This document shows positions 63,075 to 64,000 of a DNA stretch of 64,000 bases, one piece after another. This DNA is from Candidatus Paracaedimonas acanthamoebae (lineage in GTDB: Bacteria; Pseudomonadota; Alphaproteobacteria; Caedimonadales; Caedimonadaceae). Position numbers and translations under genes: made by a program. The DNA lies in the NCBI GenBank assembly GCA_017307065.1, contig JAFKGL010000011.1:1-64000 (forward strand). Direction: 5' to 3'. Each line of letters begins with the position of its first letter. Position 1 is the first letter of the stretch. A model generated the notes under the pieces. It had not been told where the DNA came from. It ran no database searches and saw nothing but the letters and a program-made list of their open reading frames with translations.

Positions 63075-63992
63075 ATGAATTCAGGAATCTTTTTTGAAGA
63101 TATTATTCGCCCCTTAAGTCGTTCAAAATTTTTGCAGGATTTTTTCGATCAAAAGCACTTCTATCATGAAGGAGAAGCCAGTCGATTTAGAGATCTTTTG
63201 AGTTCAGATCAGTTAAAAGAATTTATTAAAATTTCCCCTTTATGGAATGAAGCGACCTTAAGGCTTTATCACCAAGGACACGCTATTCTTCCTGACCATT
63301 TTTGCAAACCTTCTTCAACCTTAGATCAAGGAATTACTCTAAGACCGGATTTTGATCTTATTCTTTCTCACTTAGCTCAAGGGGCAACTCTTGTCGCCAA
63401 TGATATTGGAACTTTAACACCTGGATTAAGAAATATTTCGCATCAACTTGCCGAGAACTTAGAAGCGCCTGTCCAAGCAAATCTTTACTATTCTGTGAAG
63501 GCTCAGCCGGGCTTTTTAAGTCATTTTGATGTCCATGACGTTTTTGTTTTTCATCTTGAAGGAGAAAAAAAGTGGCGCCTTTATGAAGGAAAAGCTGTTG
63601 CCCCTATCCAGCACCCTCTCTTTAATCATCTTAGCCAAGAAATGCATGAAGCTCAAAAAGGCCCTCTTTTAACAGAAATCCATTTAAAACCAGGAAGTTT
63701 TTTATATATTCCTCGAGGCATGTATCATGATGCGCTTGCGCTCACAGATCATTCTTTACATATCTCTTTTGGCGTGACACGCCCTATAGGTCTTAAAGCG
63801 ATAACCCTTCTTTTTGAAGCGATGGTTTATGAAAAAATTGCCCGGCAAAATGTCCCTTTCTTTGACGATTCTCACCATTTTTCAGAGTATCTAAAAAACC
63901 TTGGAAAATGTGCAAATGACATTTTAAACAATTCTCACTTTCAAGCGCAGCTAAAGGCTCAATTGACTTCAGAATATAAAAAGACCTCCTAA
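63075..63992 (+). CDS. JmjC/cupin_4 2-oxoglutarate oxygenase (RoxA/YcfD-like)
   Basis: A protein of about 305 residues with a JmjC-type double-stranded beta-helix. The iron ligands are His150 and Asp152 (SHFDVHDVFVF) and His218 (PRGMYHDALA), followed by HISFGVTRP; the family's EGEKKWRLY strand follows the HxD. Bacterial relatives hydroxylate ribosomal protein uL16 at arginine. The N-terminal FFDQKHFYHEGEASRF matches the family (YWEKRPL-like segment). ATG 63075 is preferred to a GTG at 63051 that lies close to the divergent gene's start. The stop lies eight bases before the window edge, so the gene is complete. Confidence 0.85.
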   Translation: MNSGIFFEDIIRPLSRSKFLQDFFDQKHFYHEGEASRFRDLLSSDQLKEFIKISPLWNEATLRLYHQGHAILPDHFCKPSSTLDQGITLRPDFDLILSHLAQGATLVANDIGTLTPGLRNISHQLAENLEAPVQANLYYSVKAQPGFLSHFDVHDVFVFHLEGEKKWRLYEGKAVAPIQHPLFNHLSQEMHEAQKGPLLTEIHLKPGSFLYIPRGMYHDALALTDHSLHISFGVTRPIGLKAITLLFEAMVYEKIARQNVPFFDDSHHFSEYLKNLGKCANDILNNSHFQAQLKAQLTSEYKKTS

Positions 63993-64000
63993 AATTGAGG

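Noticed and set aside
1-64000. CRISPR array, rRNA genes or intact insertion sequence
   Set aside because: No regularly spaced direct repeats, no conserved 16S/23S/5S blocks, and no transposase were found; the only recombinase is the tyrosine integrase.

Overview
The window looks like chromosomal DNA of an AT-rich, LPS-bearing alphaproteobacterium, probably an intracellular or amoeba-associated lineage of the Holosporales/Paracaedibacter kind. That placement is inference. It rests on AT-rich spacers, an alphaproteobacterial gene set (FdxA-type ferredoxin, TIGR01459-type HAD protein, RecO-ParC, HldE-GmhA), several decaying genes, an orphan VgrG, and a huge LuxR-HTH/NB-ARC/TPR protein. No rRNA was seen.

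Region 1 (1-5.7 kb) is accessory DNA. It holds a SagB-like nitroreductase remnant, a possible 22-residue peptide gene, a LysR regulator, a cluster of strong RNA hairpins (1984-2278), a TenA-like protein lacking the usual cysteine, a DUF3800 protein and a tyrosine integrase. The integrase lies beside a displaced 3' half of a tRNA-Lys(CTT) gene at 5690-5739. The orientation of that half places the integrated element to its left.

Region 2 (5.9-15 kb) carries the 1093-residue STAND protein, a UmuD-like protein in which both catalytic residues are replaced, a KimA-type K+ importer homologue, an outer-membrane barrel, and two secreted coiled-coil proteins.

Region 3 (15-46.5 kb) is mostly core. It has alternative oxidase, heptose synthesis (gmhA-hldE), bamE, sodB, recO-parC, and rluC. 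A lipid A/Kdo operon follows (msbA, a DUF374 acyltransferase, waaA, lpxK, lpxL-like). Then come an aminotransferase, a MarR/SRPBCC pair, an MFS pump, rpe, a glycosyltransferase, lptF-lptG-lptD facing surA-rsmA, and tRNAs Ile2(CAT), Lys(TTT) and Gly(GCC). An aminoglycoside-kinase-like gene is frameshifted and csaA is truncated.

Region 4 (46.5-51.7 kb) is a 1.5 kb gene-poor stretch packed with inverted repeats. It ends in a promoter-plus-structure that looks like a small RNA gene (47680-47847). It is followed by an orphan T6SS spike gene (vgrG) with a MORN-repeat partner.

Region 5 (51.7-64 kb) is core again: fdxA, an Asp/Glu racemase, HAD, suhB, efp, tRNA-Asp, a perfect parS site (suggesting proximity to oriC), a parvulin chaperone, secA, a beta-lactamase-fold hydrolase, rluB, a PuuD-type amidotransferase and a JmjC/cupin oxygenase. 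Much of the window serves envelope biogenesis: LPS synthesis (GmhA, HldE, WaaA, LpxK, LpxL), export (MsbA, LptFG, LptD), and protein assembly (SecA, SurA, BamE, parvulin).
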